Assembly: GCA_021234155.1 (NCBI GenBank)
Contig: JAJEKV010000080.1
Coordinates: 1,598,182 to 1,662,181 of the forward strand
Direction of reading: 5' to 3'
DNA: 64,000 nucleotides
Origin: Isoetes taiwanensis
Taxonomy: Eukaryota > Streptophyta > Lycopodiopsida > Isoetales > Isoetaceae
The notes under the pieces are model-generated. The model saw nothing but the letters and a program-made list of their open reading frames with translations. It was not told where the DNA came from and ran no database searches. Positions within the stretch are counted from its first letter, which is position 1. Every line of letters begins with the position of its first letter. This document shows positions 22,661 through 34,102 of this stretch, piece by piece. A program made the translations under genes and the position numbers.

Positions 22661-23672
22661 GAATTTCAGGTCCTCAGGCTTCTAGTCTGGAATATACATG
22701 TTTAAATGAGGAAAAAATTGTAAGTAGCTTAACTCTCTTCCAAGAGTATGATATAGTGGCTTTTACGGAAACATGGGAACATGAATTCAATAGGGTGATC
22801 GAAATTCCAGAATTTGATCTTCTTGATTCTGCCTGGAATATGCGTGGCCAGGGCCAACGTGGTTGGGGTGGTATAGCATGCTTTGTGCGGGAAGGTTTGG
22901 AAAATCCAATTACCATTATAAAGAAAGATGTCTTTTCTCAGTTTCTTTGACTGCATTTAAATTCTGATCATAAAGATATCTATGTAGCTGTGGTATATTT
23001 TGCTCCACTAGATCCTCTTGCATCCATATATAATCATCCAGATTTGAATCCTGATGGTCCTTTGGAGAATCTTGCTAATGATATATCCCTTTATAGGCAT
23101 AAAGGGCTTGTATATGTGACATGGGATTTCACTGCACGACTTTCCAACAAACAAGCAGCTTTGCTGTCAGGAGAAAAGAATACTCTTTGGCTCCATGAAC
23201 AAGATGAGCCTACAGCGTGGCCAAGGCAAACAATCGAAACAAAATGCGTGAGCATGTTATTTCTGTATGCGAGTCTTTTAACATGGTAATCTGCAATGGC
23301 ATAGGGATTTCCACATTCCAAAGGCTTTATTTGCTTTCAGTCAAATGGTAAAAGCTCAGTGGATTTGCTTTTAGGGGATCCGGACCATATGTCATGCTTA
23401 AAAGATTTTAGAATCTTGAATAAAAGCCCAGACTCTGACCATGCTCCCTTATGATACTTCTAGATGTAAAAGTGCAGGAGGCTACTAATGCTCTGAATCC
23501 TCCTTTGAGACTGAAAATCCGCTACAAGCTTGTTTTGCAATATGAAAAGTGTTTAACACAAATGCTAATAGATGTAGAATGGCCTGCCTTAATAGAAGAG
23601 AAAAGCCATATATTGCAAGATATCATTCTTTTAGAGCAGTAAGAGATACTTTTGGATACGTCAGTATAGAAA

Positions 23673-23673
<1 letters not shown>

Positions 23674-23764
<91 letters not shown>
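23674..23764. repeat. (TAA)n microsatellite, about 30 units
   Basis: Uninterrupted TAA trinucleotides. By position it is the 3' tail of LINE B rather than an independent satellite. Confidence 0.95.
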
Positions 23765-23765
<1 letters not shown>

Positions 23766-23809
23766 TATTGATCGTGCCCTGTAGGGCCTTGAGGTCATAG
23801 AGCAACAAA

Positions 23810-24739
23810 TTACATATTTATGTTTGATTGTAAATGAATTAAAAATAGTCTATGTGACTCCACTTTCTTGAGGTAACAACCTAGCTTTTGTGGATCCATA
23901 TTTAAGAGAGTATGGAAATTACGAAAACTAATATCAAATATGTCCCTGAGTTCTGCGTATGCTATGCATGTTAAGAACACATGCTCTTCGTCTTCAATAT
24001 TCCCATTTGTGCACATCGGGCAAATTCGTTCTCCCCTTGGAATGCCAGACCATCTACCCATCTCTATTTGAAGCTTATGTGAGCCCGTGCGGTATCTTGC
24101 AATGGTTTGCTTCAAGTGTCGCGGGCTACATGCATGAAGATATACTTGATCAGAGTACACAAGCATCATATTCACCTCCTTCATGTAATAAGCCATTTTT
24201 GTGCGAGGATCTGCCCAAATCCGTTGCAATACTAGTGACTGCACCATGTCTCGCACCCCTATTTCTAAGTCTGGCCAACTTATGTTGTTCAGCCCCCAAC
24301 TATCTGCCCACTCCAATACATCTTTATACCAGCCCATACTTGTAGAAGCTTCCATGGCTTTCTTTGGGATACGATAATCATCCATCATGCGTACCCTATT
24401 AACTAAAGTTATAGTCTGGATCAGTGCCTCCGCTTCTAGTGGCAATAAACCTGCTTCTGCTCGCATAATAGGATAGGGTGTTTGCTGTTTGATGCCCATC
24501 TCCTCTTGTAAAAATATCTTCTGAACATTCTCGATCTGTTTCCATAAGCCTTTAGACAAAGTAAGCCCCCAGATTGGGGCACCGTACAGTATTACTGTCT
24601 GGACCAAAGTTTTGAAAAGCATTCTCTTCAACCCCCAGTCTTGCAACGATGCTTTGCGGCACCGTCTAAGCATCCCATACAAAGCCGTTTTCCCTCCAGC
24701 TGCACGTTTCTTAATACACTCTTTCCATTTATATTTCAC
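23810..24739 (-). CDS. LINE B ORF2 C-terminal fragment
   Basis: Open for 309 codons. Starts KYKWKECIKKRAAGGKTALY, then VILYGAPIWGLTL, QTPYPIMRAEAGLLPLEAEAL, GWYKDVLEWADSWGLN, and a Cys/His cluster CPMC...EEHVFLTC near the end. The catalytic FADD region is absent because of 5' truncation. Lack of damage over 309 codons, compared with the shredded LINE A, indicates a younger insertion. Confidence 0.75.
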   Translation of the reverse strand: MKYKWKECIKKRAAGGKTALYGMLRRCRKASLQDWGLKRMLFKTLVQTVILYGAPIWGLTLSKGLWKQIENVQKIFLQEEMGIKQQTPYPIMRAEAGLLPLEAEALIQTITLVNRVRMMDDYRIPKKAMEASTSMGWYKDVLEWADSWGLNNISWPDLEIGVRDMVQSLVLQRIWADPRTKMAYYMKEVNMMLVYSDQVYLHACSPRHLKQTIARYRTGSHKLQIEMGRWSGIPRGERICPMCTNGNIEDEEHVFLTCIAYAELRDIFDISFRNFHTLLNMDPQKLGCYLKKVESHRLFLIHLQSNINM

Positions 24740-27230
24740 ACTGAACTCAAGACCAATATAAGGACAGAAAATGGTTTGATACTGCCTATCCAGATGCTAA
24801 ACATGCATGTAAGACTGCAAGAAATACTCAAGCTGCTATAAAATATTATAAGAATCTGATGAAGCACAAAAATAGAGCTTGACTGAGGATGCACCATAAA
24901 ATGCTCATGGATGAAATGGAGATGGAACCAAAAAAAATTTGGAACCGGACAAAGAAGCATATCACAAATAGTGATATCTCAAAAGATAGTCAACTAAATT
25001 TGATCAGAGAACTATATCAAGATCATAATGGGCTCTTCTGGTGAGATGATGTCATTATTTTCTATTTGATGATGTCAAATCTGCATTGCAGCATATGTCG
25101 AACGGTAAAGCATGTGATTCAGATAGCTTATCTGTAGAGCTACTAAAATGCGGAGGGGATTCTCTTAGTAGTTTCCTGGTGGATTTATGTAATGAAGTGT
25201 TGCAAAAAGGGTTTCCAAATAAATGGTGTTTGAATAGAGTGATCCCTATTCACAAAATAGGTAGTAAAGATGATGTGCACAATTACCGTACAATATTAGT
25301 TAGCGATGTTTTTGCGAAACTTTATGCATCTATGGTAGAGAGTAAACTATCTGCTTGGGCGAGGAAATTGGTAATCGAGCATATGGGCAAGCAGGTTTCA
25401 GGCATGATTATTCTACACTGGACCATTTAGCGATGATGAGAGTATTAGCAGAGGGAGCAAAAGTCCAGGTAATAAAAGATTCATTGCTTTTATTGATGTA
25501 ACAAAGCCTTCGATTGGGTTAGACGCAAAGATCTAGTGTCCAGATTAAATGAGCTGCAGGTCAAAAGAGCTCCAATGTCTATACAAGCGTGTTATGCTTG
25601 AGCTCTCTTTTCCTCACAATGGTCCAGATCAAATAGAGAATACAATAGGTGTAAAACAAGGGTGCCCTTGTTCACCGACGCTTTTTGGTCTTTACATTGA
25701 TGAGCTCAAAGGGTGGATGGCTAGACTTGGGGGTTTCGGAGCCACGCTTGATAAGTATTCAATCCAATTACTTTTGTTTGCGGATGATATTGTGCTAATC
25801 TCAAAAACTGGAAGTGGGCTGCAACATTACTTGAATGTGCTAAGTGCTTTTTATGAGCAGAAAAAAATACAAATTAATTTGAAAAAGTAAAAAATAATGG
25901 TCATTGGGGATAAAAACAATACAATCTTTGAGGTTGGAGGGATGGCGCTTGAAAAGATACATGTTTATAAATATCTAGGAATTGACATGACCAGTAATTA
26001 CAGATGGCTCACAGCCGCTCTTAACAGTGCTTCTGAAGGGATGTGAGCCCTTTATGGTCTGATCCATACATGTAACTCAAAACAATTTTGAGCATTGGCA
26101 AATTCGGAGACTGCTTTTTGGTATTCAGGTAAGGCCTGTTGTTCTTTACGGTTGCCCAATTTGGGGCCCTGGGCTTACTCTCAAAGAGTGGAATAAAATA
26201 GAATAAGTCCAGAAAAGATTTTTGCTACTTGAACTTGGAATTAAGCCTCAGATTCCATATTGCATGCTGCTTGCTGAGACAGGTTTATTACCTCTAGAAG
26301 TTGAAGCTTTGATTGGAACGATCACTTATATAAACAGAGTTTTGGCAATGGAGCAAGATAGGCTCCCCTATATGGCATTGCAGCAATCTAAAAATAAAGG
26401 CTGGTATGCTGATGCCTTGAAGTGGGCAGAAAAATGGCTTGGCTTGAATACTTGGCCAGATTCAGTAAAATATTTAGAGATAAGAGTTTTTCTGACAGAA
26501 AAAGCACTTAGCAAGCTATGGAAAATTGGGGAGATAGGTAGTACAAAGAAACAATTTTACCTAGCTGAGATTAATTCTCTACAGGATTACAAGGAACAAA
26601 ATTATTTGTTGTCACATATTAGCCGCAAGAACTGGATGTATATCTCCCAATTGAGGCTTTCTTCTCACCATTTGCACATTGAGATAGGTAGGTGGTATGG
26701 AACGCCTTTGCACGAAAGGTATTGTGTTGGATGCTTTGAACCCGTGCCAGAATCAGAGTGTCATACATTTCTAGAACATATAAGGAAAAACATGGTATAG
26801 AGGTAAACACTCTACGAGATCTTTTTGCAGTATCGTCACATACTTTAAGCACTTACATTCGAAATGTTTGAAAGAAAGGGCAGACATAATTGATCTGTAT
26901 AATTTAATGCTTAACTTTGATATGTACAACGCCTTGGATTAGTGCACTTAGATTTCACTCAAACTTTTGTGATAGTTTGCCAAAGAGGCCTGAGAGCCTA
27001 ATTCGCTTGATAAATTCATATCATATCATATCAAATGTCCATGTAGGATATACACAAACCTGCAGCAACCATACATTGGAAGGATTGGTTATATATTTGA
27101 GTTTCATGTATCCATATATGCATACATATGTAAACAAGGGGGCAGCTTATATAATTGTATATATATAGTAGATATATCAATATTTTTAAAACATTTTCTA
27201 TTTTTAGACTAAGGTGCTTGCTCTGAGCAT

Positions 27231-27560
27231 CTAGAATATTTTTTTTTTCCAAGATTTATATTGTACACCTTTATTATAAAACATTTTAGAACATTTTATT
27301 GTCGCTCTTTGCAAAATATTAAAAAAACTCTAAGATTTCATCAAGATTTTCTTAGATTCCCTTAGATATTATGAAGATTCCCTTAGATTCAATTAGATTT
27401 TAAGAGATTCTGTTAGACTTGTATATTTTCCTAGATTCTCTTACAATTTATGAGATTTCCTTATATTCCCTTTAATTCTCTTGGATTCCCTTACATTCTA
27501 GAAATTTCTAGAACATTTTAGAACTTTCTGGAACATTTTGAAACTTCCAAAACATCCTAG
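27231..27560. repeat. AT-rich degenerate minisatellite with GAA/TTC arrays
   Basis: Short variants of GATTCCCTTAGA recur over 27320-27495, followed by variants of TTCTAGAACATTT over 27495-27560. The latter form contiguous nGAAn/nTTCn units: four perfect units at 27495-27514 and three at 27520-27534, in the same 5-bp phase. Confidence 0.7.
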
Positions 27561-27633
27561 AATATTTGAGTCTATTTTATCTTAATTACAACATTACCCT
27601 TAAGTATATTTGAAACATAAATTTTTCATACAA

Positions 27634-27708
27634 TTAATGCTTAGTCTAGTGGTTAGAGTGGGGGGTTTCGGGGGTTGAGTACCAGGGTTCGAATTCCCCC
27701 AATAACAT
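27634..27708 (+). repeat. tRNA-derived SINE head
   Basis: Box A TAGTCTAGTGG at 27642-27652 and box B GGTTCGAATTCC at 27686-27697 have pol III promoter spacing. The T-arm pairs; the anticodon arm is G-rich and does not form a normal stem, so this is a SINE head, not a tRNA gene. An A-rich stretch follows. Confidence 0.55.
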
Positions 27709-27752
27709 AAAAAATTTTAAAAGCCTTTCCTTAAGGAACGAGCATTCAATAT

Positions 27753-28035
27753 GAGCCTTAGGATCTTAGACTCGATCAACGATCAAGATCTCACCATATA
27801 AAAGCAATATGAGCCGTAGGATCTATTACATATAATTCCCAAAGCCACGTGGACCGTACGATGTGTCCCCAAGCCGAGTGAGCCGTCGGATCTTGGACCG
27901 ACGGTCAGGATCAGATCAATCTGGACCGTAGGACCACGGTACACATATTATATGTAAACCCCCAGGCCATCTGGGCCGTAGGATACGTCCCAAACCCACG
28001 TGAGCCGTCGGATCTCGAACGGACGGTCGGATAAG
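27753..28035. repeat. cluster of GNGCCGTNGGATC motifs
   Basis: At least seven spaced variants of a G(A/G)(G/C)CCGT(A/C)GGAT motif occur at about 27753, 27813, 27851, 27880, 27923, 27973 and 28002, with GACGGTC reverse-type partners at 27900 and 28022. GC-rich against AT-rich flanks. Function unknown; may be part of a decayed LTR. Confidence 0.65.
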
Positions 28036-28660
28036 CGCGAAACATAAGAACATATATAGATCAGATAGTGACATAGACGGTATACATAACTATATATAAT
28101 CCTTTTTAATACATATAACTCTACTATAAGTATAGAGGTATACATAACCCTCCAATAACCCTACATTAAAATTATTCCAATTTTTCTAGTATTTTCTATA
28201 TTTAACGAGATTGTGCTTTACTCTAGTCGGCCTTCTCAGCAGTTGTCTATCCGGATCTGCAAAATCCGGCTCCTGCTCAAATGAATCTTAGTGACGACTC
28301 CACGCTTTTGCTCCAACAAAAACACTGTATGCTTCGTTGCCATTTGTGCCAGGTCCAAACCGAACATGACCATCTCTCAACATCCCATGTGCCTATTATC
28401 TTCAAAAGGTCAATGCTAAAAATTAAAAGGCCCTCTCTATTTTAAGGCTTTTTTCTATGTACATAATTCATACCATAGTTAAAACGCATCAAAATAACTT
28501 ATTTTCCTTTAATTTTTTCTTTTCCAACCAAAATTTTGTAGAAAAAGCATTTGCCAACGTGGCCTTAAATCTTGTATAAGCTAGTAAAGATGTAAATAAA
28601 TATAGTGTAAAGTTAATGCAGGATTTCAAGGTGGGGAGATGCGTGATGTTGAGGACAACA
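28036..28660. other. AT-rich spacer
   Basis: No gene or element recognised. Confidence 0.5.
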
Positions 28661-28666
28661 TCAATT

Positions 28667-29330
28667 CAAGGTGGGGAAAATGTGAGGTTCCAGCATAATC
28701 TAGAATAAAATACAATTAGTGTCCCTAGTGCCATGAGGCTACCAGACTGATGTAGCATGGGCGAGCTATCCCAGAGGGTTGCTACAAGCGTATCATGCCG
28801 GTTTTATTTTAACCTTTTCGGAGGGCTTATCTTGTTTTCTATTGATATCGGCACCCTGATTATACTTGGCATCATGACTATGCGAGGGTGCGTCGCCATC
28901 ATCAGCTTTTAGCTGTATGCATTGTGGGCTTTAGTGTCACACATTTTTACAGTGATTCATATTACAAGCCCTTTCTCTTTGTGCACCTCACGATGTCTAA
29001 TTACCATCTCATTGATTGCATCTGCTAAATCCGCTTTTGCCTCCTCTCTTGCCACGAGGGTGTGTCTTGTCCCCACCTTATAGATCTATACCTGTTTCTT
29101 ATATCTTTGTATTCTGTGCATTCATTGAGCTGTACATTCTGAAATCTATTACTATTTTGTTGCCATTGTTTCTACACATTTCGTTGTGTTGTCTGGCCTA
29201 TGTTGCCCTATGTTCTCCTCTATGGGAGCCATTCTTGCTTGTTACTCTATGTCCATATTATTCTCGTTCCCAATCAGGCCGTTGTTCTCCTAGTTTACAC
29301 ACCCTTCTGTTTCTCTGATGTTCTGACGTT
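28667..29330 (+). mobile_element. gypsy-type polypurine tract and LTR 5' edge
   Basis: A polypurine tract CAAGGTGGGGAAAA (28667-28680) is followed directly by TGTGAGGTTCCAG, nearly identical to the LTR start of the gypsy element on the minus strand at 54710 (TGTGACGTTCCAG). An upstream partial copy of the tract lies at about 28627. The LTR 3' edge is not clear; I extend to 29330 only as a guess. Confidence 0.5.
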
Positions 29331-29425
29331 CCATATGACCTGTTAGAAAACGGCATAAACTAGCATGTAACCAGGTTAGAAATTCCTTTTGTCCCTTGTC
29401 GGAGTTATTAGCAAAATGGTTTAAA

Positions 29426-29453
29426 CTAGTTATGGTGCCCGGCGTTGCCGGGC
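29426..29453 (-). mobile_element. Helitron 3' terminus
   Basis: On the minus strand: hairpin GCCCGGC-AAC-GCCGGGC (29453-29437), seven bases, then CTAG followed by T (29429-29425). A 3' hairpin upstream of CTRR with insertion before T is the Helitron signature. The element would extend to higher coordinates; its 5' TC end was not identified. Confidence 0.6.
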
Positions 29454-29635
29454 TTAGTAACAATTTAAAGATGTGGTTGCTTCATTGTTGGCTAGAATAG
29501 ACAATGTGGCATGGAGGGCGCAAGGGTAATTGGACTTACATTGAACCTTAATGTACTATAGAAACCCTTTTGCGGTTTGACATGCAAGTAATTGAGAGAA
29601 TTAAAATTCAAATTAGCAAAGCAAATTAAACATAG

Positions 29636-29653
29636 CTAGTTATGACGCCGGGC
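29636..29653 (-). mobile_element. second, half-deleted Helitron-like 3' end
   Basis: GCCCGGC followed by GTCATAACTAG on the minus strand matches the end at 29426 but lacks the second hairpin arm. Confidence 0.4.
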
Positions 29654-29659
29654 ATAAAT

Positions 29660-32025
29660 ACAATTTTATTGTTGAATTGTATGAATAAGATGTAGGATTT
29701 AAGAACATATGTAGGGTTTTCAATCATGCTCTTTTAAGTTATTGTCCAAGATGAATGTTCTTTCTATATATGTATGGTTGATAGGTGTTTATGTTTGTAT
29801 TGTTGCTGTGACTAATACAACTTTGGCTAAGAATGTAGAATCATCAAGAAATATCAAAATGCTTTAGCTTGTTGTTGGTCATTGTTGTAGTATAAAACGA
29901 CTCCATGAAATAGCTTCAAAGGCATGTAATGTGAATCATAGTGGACTATTACATTTTCAACCCTGTGCAGGTGATCATTGTTGCCAGGCTTTCAATGTGA
30001 TTTTGTAAATGTTCACATTATAGTTATTGCTCAGGATTCATTGGGACCTAAAGTTGTTTAGATGGAATTATGTTGCAAATGATGTTAGTAGTCTATGTTA
30101 GAGACGATTGGTGAATATATAGTGATAGGTATTACAGGGAACATGTGAATAATAGACAGATACCTAGTTAACTTTGCTAGAAACCCTTATAGAGTAAATA
30201 TGTAAAAAATTCAGTAGTAACATTTGCTAATTTGTTAAGAAAGCAAAACAGGATCAGATAAATAATGAAACTTCATAAAGACTAAAGAAAAATGTTGTCA
30301 ATTAACACATCAATTTAGATTATGATAAAACCATGCACAGGGGCCAGGGCTCTATGCTTGCTCAATGCTTGCAAGAGAATTTGGTAGAAAACAATAAATC
30401 CATAATCAAGGGAATCCATAATCGGCAAAACAGAAAGCCCTCCAAAGTAGTAGTCTCAAAATGTGTAAATTTAAAGCATGTAAATAAATCCGTGTGTGTG
30501 CAAACTTTGTCACCAGATATATACGTGGCAATAACAATATGCCTCAAGCTTTTGAAGTTGTGTTCACCAAATGGAAATACAGAGATAGAATGGCAATTCC
30601 AATTCTCAAAATAGAAATGAGTCAACAGAATTGATTCTCAGATATGTCCCAAACTTGTCATTCTCAATTACATTAAAAGAGTGAAAAATAACGTAGAGAA
30701 AAGGAGTTGTAGAAAACCTACAGGTTCCAATTAGTTTCAGTCTCGAAACATAATTTTTAGTGTTGGACCAATCAGTTTTATTGCAAGGAAGAAATAAATA
30801 AGAGGGTCGATCATGTTTCCAAATTACTAATAGCATTCAGTACATAACGCCATACACATTAGATTTGCTTGTTAAAGCCTTGACAATGAATAGAGAATCT
30901 ATAATTAAAACAAATAGAATCATAGTGAAAAATACGCAGCAGCATTATGTTACTGCATCTCTGACATTTAGCCACCTTGCTTGAACCATCACAACACAAA
31001 ATGTATTTTATATGAAAGAATCATCAAAAAATGTATTTACTATGAAAGAGTATATAGTATAATGAACTCATCTTTGCTTGTTCATAGTGCTTCATCTTCT
31101 TTGCTACTAAACTCATAGTGCTTGTTCATGCCGCTGATATTGAAAAGGAATATAACCTTACCTTTTTAAGCCGTATGACCTTATGGAGTACACATCAGGA
31201 TGTCACTTTCATGATCTCAATAGGGCATTTGGTTATTTGAGAGAAATACAAAATGGTTATGGCTTCTCCAAAGAAACAGCCAAATATAAAAAACGGTTAT
31301 GGCTTCTCCAACGAAAGGGACCACATAGAGAAGTTAGAACTTAAAAGGTGTATATAAAAGATCACTACAACATAATCACAACATAAGTAAAAACATACCC
31401 CACATAGATTATATAAAAAGGAAAGCTACGTATGTCAAAAGCAAATGGCCAAATTAGGATTGATCTATGAACATTTCAAAGGAGTCTTCAGCATGCCACA
31501 AAGTGCCATAATTGCATATTTGTTCCAGTAATCCTCCATTTCTAAGTACTCAATGTAAAATCCATATAACAATCCTGCTGCCACAAAATGCCACAATTGC
31601 ACATTTGTTCTAGCAATGAACCATATCTATATAGTCAATCAAAATATATAAAACACCACGCTGCAAGACATGTGACTACGAATCCCAAATAAACACGTAC
31701 GCTCAGAAAATCTGTTGGGCAAGCGGATTCGCACCTATTTACCATCATTTCATGAATTGAACTCTTACATGTTTCCATATCCTCTTTGCCACACTGGAAT
31801 AAAAAAACTAATGCAAGCGATTAGAAATAGATGAACCTACTACCCGTGGAAATGCAAATCCCAAATAGGAAAAGTATAAAATAGCCTGTAAGAGCTAAAT
31901 TACCTTTCATGCACATGGGTTGTCTTGCCGGAAACCTTGTTCATCCATATGGATATATTGTCTTTCAGATGCAGGTCAACAGCTTTCAGATGCAGGTCAA
32001 TAGCGAGATGCAGGGTTCAATTCAT
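29660..32025. other. AT-rich, no convincing gene
   Basis: Part may be the body of the Helitrons ending at 29.4-29.6 kb. No transposase or host gene is seen; open frames (30333-30836) show no domain or codon signal. Confidence 0.45.
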
Positions 32026-32029
32026 GAAA

Positions 32030-32142
32030 ATACAACTTATTATAGAGATCCAAAGATGATGATTTATGCACAACAAAAATTGAAATGCAAATACAGCTTA
32101 TTATAGAGATTTAAAGATGATGATTTATGCACAGTAAAAATT
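32030..32142. repeat. 61-bp tandem duplication
   Basis: Copies start at 32030 and 32091 (ATACA.CTTATTATAGAGAT... GATGATGATTTATGCACA). A shorter duplicated word (TTTCAGATGCAGGTCAA) lies just upstream at about 31966-32000. Confidence 0.85.
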
Positions 32143-32149
32143 ATCTGCA

Positions 32150-33165
32150 AGCCAAAGCAATACCATAATATATATTTGTCTCTTTTTGAGACTACGACGT
32201 GAGGTAAGAAGGATAAAGAAGTATGATTAAACTGCTGTAAGAACACTTACTTGCTTTCAAATTTTTACTGTAGGCCAAGCATGTACTCTGCTCCAGTATG
32301 GCCCAATGTCATGTCGACAAAAATTCTGTAGTCTTTTTGAACAGGTTGCTATCTATGTCGTTGGCACACATGTTGTTATCTGCTTCTTTTTGCATGGATC
32401 TTTGAGTTTCTCCTAAATAGACACCAACACAGTCATTTCGATAGTCAGGCAAACGAATTGACTTACCATATATAAATGCATAAAGTTCTAGTAAGACTGA
32501 CCCTAGAATGGAAAAATTGCTTCTCAATACATCCGGAGAAACTATATTTGAATAGCCTTGCTGAAGTACTTCAAATGACACATACTCCAATAGAATTCTT
32601 TTGTCTAAAAGAAAGCCAACCCGATCAAGCTTCTACAACAAAGTTTAGATCCTACAAAGAAATAGTCTTACAGTTTCTCCTAAAAATGTGTTTTGAGTAG
32701 AACAGCTTTGCACCAACAATCCCTATAGAAATGATAGAGCTGTGTATGAGCACATTCATACTGCATTGCATCATGATGAACTGCGTCCACAACGCCAGAT
32801 TGACCAAAGTCCTTCACTAAAAGCATTAGAAACCTCTTAGACCCATCACCACTGCCTTGCAAGGATTTCAACTGTTCCAATGTCAAATATTCTACAAAAT
32901 TTCACCATATTGCAAGAAAATCACAGAAATCAAGCTTACCTTATATTCGGCTTAGGATTTTGAAATTAAAACAAATCTCAAAGCTGCATTGAGAAGGTCA
33001 GGCTCAGTAAAACAACCTTTTGCTTCTTGAACAACAAAAACCTTGGCTACTTGCTAGCCCTTGGAAACTTTGGCTTCTTGCTTCTAGAAATATTAAAGCT
33101 GAAGCAACGAACACTGCAACCCCTTCGATCTCTCAAAGTCTTCAATCTCTCAAAATACCTTCCCT
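32150..33165. other. AT-rich, possible exon pieces
   Basis: Short open frames on minus (32309-32590, 32680-32886) could be exons but have no recognisable domain and no clear splice model. Confidence 0.3.
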
Positions 33166-33172
33166 GCATGCT

Positions 33173-33520
33173 TCATAGAATAATCCTGTAGCTTTCTCTG
33201 CAAGCCAAATTCATTCTACCGTAGAAGCTTCTAATTTTTGGGGACCAGATATCATACACAACAACTGTGCTTTCCCAAGTTGCAACCCAAGCAGATTGAT
33301 TTCTGGCAGATACTCTGTTCAACTTGTGCAAAACCCATGAAACTCCTTTCAAAGATGTCAGTCTAGAAGACATGCAAATAACAGAAAATATGGGCGGTGC
33401 CACCAATTTCTCTGCAATTTGTGGCTTGAAGATGTTCTTTGCCGGATCGGACATGCATGCTGAGATGGAAAGGGCTAAATTAGGAACCATAAAAAAAGAG
33501 GAAATACCTATTCTGCAGCA
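33173..33520 (-). CDS. possible exon, unrecognised protein
   Basis: The minus frame reads smoothly through a KLVAPPIFSVICMSSRLTS block and an AWVATWESTVVVYDIWSPK block, the latter resembling a WD-repeat strand; it ends at a stop after a short tail. No initiation codon is convincing and no neighbours confirm it. It could be a terminal exon or a gene fragment. Confidence 0.3.
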   Translation of the reverse strand, partial: CCRIGISSFFMVPNLALSISACMSDPAKNIFKPQIAEKLVAPPIFSVICMSSRLTSLKGVSWVLHKLNRVSARNQSAWVATWESTVVVYDIWSPKIRSFYGRMNLACRESYRIIL

Positions 33521-34102
33521 CAACTTAGGGCGGGATTTTGATAGCCCAGGGCAGGATCTTGACTGTCAACAACGTCTACTGGCGGAACAGAGACGATAGA
33601 AGAATCTGATTTGGAAGTTGCTTTCATTAACCAGAGAAATCACAAATCGTAAATTGCAAATTGGAGCTACATGCCTTATCACCACCTGTAACTTGCATGA
33701 TGTTAACAAAGGTAATCAAGGATCGGATTAAGGCCCACAGAGAATATGTCTAAAAACACATCCTGATTTTTGAGCACCGGAGGCGGTGCGTGTGTGTGCA
33801 TGCTAAGTATCCAGATTCGTGCATGTGTAGATAGCTTCGTGGAATGAAAAGGGAAGTGTAGAAAATAAATTAGAGCCAAAATTTTGTCTCGATTTTTGGA
33901 GAATCGGGATCTCTTTCCGGCTGCTAAAACCCCTAAAATCTTAGGGAAATCATATAAAATAAATTCCAGAAACATTTTTTGCCAGCCTGAAAATCCCAAA
34001 TTAACAAGATTGATATGGGAATAATCATAGCTAATTGCAGGATCATGATTTACCCCAATCGTGGCTTTGCTTGTGCTTACCAAAGACTTATCATAAGATC
34101 TA

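Larger units (their letters stand above)
23674..24757 (-). mobile_element. LINE B: 5'-truncated insertion inside LINE A
   Basis: On the minus strand it starts in the RT thumb (YIGLEFS near 24757), runs through a 309-codon open C-terminal frame and a short 3'UTR (GACCTCAAGGCCCTACAGGG at about 23800), and ends in an (ATT)n tail of about 30 units (23764-23674 as (TAA)n on +). LINE A coding resumes directly on its right side. No convincing TSD could be identified. Confidence 0.8.
22680..26800 (+). pseudogene. LINE A ORF2 (EN-RT), split by LINE B
   Basis: Endonuclease blocks: VWNIHGLNEEKI (22690), YDIVAFTETWE (22750), a decayed GDFNAR motif (WDFTAR, 23120) and SDHAPL (23435). Linker WFDTAYPDAKHACK (24765). 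RT blocks: NGKACDSDSLSVELLKCGG and NRVIPIHKIGSKD (25095-25270), GFRHDYSTLDHL (25395), FIDVTKAFDWV (25490), VKQGCPCSPTLFGLYID (25650) and the catalytic LLLFADDIVLIS (25770). Thumb YKYLGIDMTS (25965). The C-terminal part, 26222-26800, is open and closely parallels LINE B (QIPY, ETGLLPLEVEALI, GWYADAL). The frame changes at least six times, so it is inactive. Confidence 0.8.
22030..27030 (+). mobile_element. LINE A: near full-length, decayed, interrupted by LINE B
   Basis: A + strand non-LTR element with ORF1 (coiled coil plus RRM-like), then endonuclease, reverse transcriptase and C-terminal domain. It is interrupted at 23674-24757 by a minus-strand LINE of the same clade. The 3' end is near 27030 and finishes in repeated TCATA units. 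Removing the insertion gives about 3.9 kb. Many stops and frameshifts. Confidence 0.8.

Noticed and set aside
23549-23808. Poly-Asn and poly-Leu frames
   Set aside because: They translate the (TAA)n tail of LINE B.
27495-27548. Random GAA/TTC words from AT-rich sequence
   Set aside because: Rejected as a full explanation because seven units share one 5-bp phase; kept as a finding with moderate interest.
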